Of a stretch of 7,572 bases of DNA, positions 6,639-7,572 are shown one piece after another. A model generated the notes under the pieces. The model was not told the DNA's origin. It worked only from the letters and a program-made list of their open reading frames with translations, and searched no databases. Source of the DNA: an uncultured Ruminococcus sp. (GTDB lineage: Bacteria; Bacillota; Clostridia; Oscillospirales; Acutalibacteraceae); NCBI GenBank assembly GCA_905234305.1, contig CAJOHT010000041.1:1-7572 (forward strand). The letters run 5' to 3'. The stretch's first letter is position 1, and each line of letters starts with the position of its first letter. The position numbers were made by a program, and so were the translations under genes.

Positions 6639-6968
6639 ATGGACGATAAAGTATTACAGGCGTTGTATGATACTATTCTTAACCGACGTAAAAACAAAAA
6701 AGAAGGTTCTTATACCTGCTATCTTTTTGAAAAAGGTATTGATAAAATTTTGAAAAAAGTCGGCGAGGAATGCAGCGAAACTATTATAGCCGCTAAAAAC
6801 GGCGACAATAATGAAACAGTTTATGAAATTTCCGATTTGATTTATCATTTGATGGTAATGATGGTTGAGGAAGGAATAGCACTTGACGATGTTTTAAAAG
6901 AGCTTGATAAACGGAGCGAAAAAACAGGCAATCTCAAGACCTTTCACGAGGTAGATAAGAATTCATAA
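6639..6968 (+). CDS. hisE: Phosphoribosyl-ATP pyrophosphatase (HisE)
   Basis: HisE hydrolyses phosphoribosyl-ATP to phosphoribosyl-AMP and pyrophosphate, the second pathway step. It is an all-alpha MazG-like protein; 109 residues is normal for a stand-alone HisE. The magnesium-binding signature is present: [16 protein letters not shown] (39-54) with Glu43, Glu44 and Glu47, then [13 protein letters not shown] (63-75) with Glu63 and Asp66. [17 protein letters not shown] (24-40) is also typical. GAGGT (6629-6633) lies 5 nt upstream of the ATG, much like the site before hisZ. HisI and HisE are separate but adjacent here, the unfused state of the common HisIE. It is the last gene of the operon; a hairpin terminator begins 4 bp after its stop. 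Confidence 0.95.
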   Translation: MDDKVLQALYDTILNRRKNKKEGSYTCYLFEKGIDKILKKVGEECSETIIAAKNGDNNETVYEISDLIYHLMVMMVEEGIALDDVLKELDKRSEKTGNLKTFHEVDKNS

Positions 6969-6972
6969 ATTT

Positions 6973-7001
6973 AACCCACTAATCTTACGTTAGTGGGTTT
7001 T
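6973..7001 (+). terminator. Rho-independent terminator after hisE
   Basis: A perfect 10-bp stem is formed by AACCCACTAA (6973-6982) and TTAGTGGGTT (6990-6999), with a 7-nt loop (TCTTACG). Only four Ts follow the GGG (6998-7001, two of them in the stem) before the sequence turns to AAAA. The stem has just four G-C pairs, so termination may be partial and read-through into mtaB is plausible. Confidence 0.75.
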
Positions 7002-7017
7002 AAAACAGGTAATGACT

Positions 7018-7572
7018 ATGACATTTAATATTATAACGCTCGGCTGTAAGGTTAATCAGTATGAATCCCAGCTTATGAGCGAGATTTTAAAAAACAACGG
7101 TTTTACTCCTTCCGAAAGCAGGGATACTGCCGATATAACTATTATAAATACCTGTACCGTTACTGCTGTTACAGACGCTAAAAATAGGAAAATCCTGCAT
7201 AAATCGCGCCGTAACAATCCTGACGGTATAATTATTCTAACGGGATGTATGCCTCAGGCTTTCCCCGATAGGATGGCTGATTTTGAGGGATGCGATATTG
7301 TACTCGGCAATAAACGCAGAGCCGATATTATAAAATATATTGATGAGTATTTGACTTTAAGACACCAAATTATCAGCATTGAGCCTCACGATAATAAAAA
7401 CGCGGAATACGAGGATATGAGCATCCACAGTTTTGACGGGCACACAAGAGCGTTTGTTAAGATTGAGGACGGCTGCAACAGGTTTTGCTCGTATTGTATA
7501 ATACCTTATTCAAGAGGCAGAGTTCGAAGTAAGAATCCCGAAACTCTAAGAGATGAAATCCGTGAGCTTGAG
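7018..7572 (+). CDS. mtaB: tRNA t6A37 methylthiotransferase MtaB, N-terminal part (3' end outside window)
   Basis: The frame stays open to the last base, giving 185 residues of a protein usually a little over 400 long. MtaB is a radical-SAM enzyme that adds a methylthio group to N6-threonylcarbamoyladenosine at position 37 of ANN-decoding tRNAs. The N-terminal UPF0004 domain holds its three cluster cysteines: Cys10 (TLGCKVNQYES), Cys46 (NTCTVT) and Cys77 (TGCMPQ). The radical-SAM CxxxCxxC follows as Cys153, Cys157 and Cys160 (DGCNRFCSYC), then IIPYSRGRVRS (161-171). TLGCKVNQYES marks MtaB rather than MiaB or RimO. An in-frame ATG at 7012 is possible, but AGGT (7007-7010) is 7 nt before the ATG at 7018 and only 1 nt before the other, so 7018 is chosen. 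I see no promoter in the 16 bp after the terminator, so it may rely on read-through or a promoter inside hisE. Confidence 0.94.
   Translation, partial: MTFNIITLGCKVNQYESQLMSEILKNNGFTPSESRDTADITIINTCTVTAVTDAKNRKILHKSRRNNPDGIIILTGCMPQAFPDRMADFEGCDIVLGNKRRADIIKYIDEYLTLRHQIISIEPHDNKNAEYEDMSIHSFDGHTRAFVKIEDGCNRFCSYCIIPYSRGRVRSKNPETLRDEIRELE

Noticed and set aside
6904..6932. Promoter for mtaB inside hisE (TTGATA at 6904-6909)
   Set aside because: The 17-bp-spaced -10 (GGCAAT) matches only 3 of 6 and no extended -10 is present; too weak to call.

Overview
This window is one compact, almost wholly coding stretch on the + strand. It holds a near-complete histidine biosynthesis operon between two unrelated housekeeping-type genes. 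The organism is most likely a low-to-moderate GC Clostridia-type Firmicute, perhaps Ruminococcaceae/Oscillospiraceae-like. The grounds are a short-form HisG paired with a HisZ regulatory subunit, an order Z-G-D-C-B-A-I-E close to the clostridial one, an AT-leaning sequence, Bacillota-style GGAGG/AGGTGAT ribosome binding sites, and tight gene overlaps. The lineage is inferred; no rRNA or other marker is present.

Layout. Positions 1-699 are the C-terminal part of an AI-2E-family membrane transporter, cut by the window start. A 61-bp spacer follows (700-760). It holds a strong sigma-A promoter (TTGACA, 17 bp, TGn-TAACAT) and a perfect palindrome, TTAGCACGCTAA, over the expected transcription start. 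Then come hisZ, hisG, hisD, hisC and hisB, which abut or overlap (1-nt gap or 1-14-nt overlaps). A 77-bp gap separates hisB from hisA. hisI and hisE follow with small gaps. A 10-bp-stem hairpin terminator closes the operon after hisE. The 5' part of mtaB (a tRNA t6A37 methylthiotransferase) starts 16 bp past it and runs off the window end.

Pathway. HisZ-HisG start from ATP and PRPP. HisE removes pyrophosphate, HisI opens the adenine ring and HisA isomerises ProFAR to PRFAR. The next step, imidazole glycerol phosphate synthase (HisH glutaminase plus HisF cyclase), is missing. HisB dehydrates IGP, HisC transaminates, a phosphatase (also not in the window) acts on histidinol phosphate, and HisD oxidises histidinol to histidine. 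In many clostridial operons hisH and hisF sit directly on either side of hisA. Here both positions are empty, and the hisB-hisA gap contains a short stretch that looks like a broken hisH start.

No mobile element, CRISPR array, RNA gene, T-box or riboswitch was found. No non-coding stretch exceeds 77 bp. I see no novel multi-gene system. The points most worth checking are the double absence of hisH and hisF around hisA, the possible hisH relic, and the palindrome at the operon promoter.
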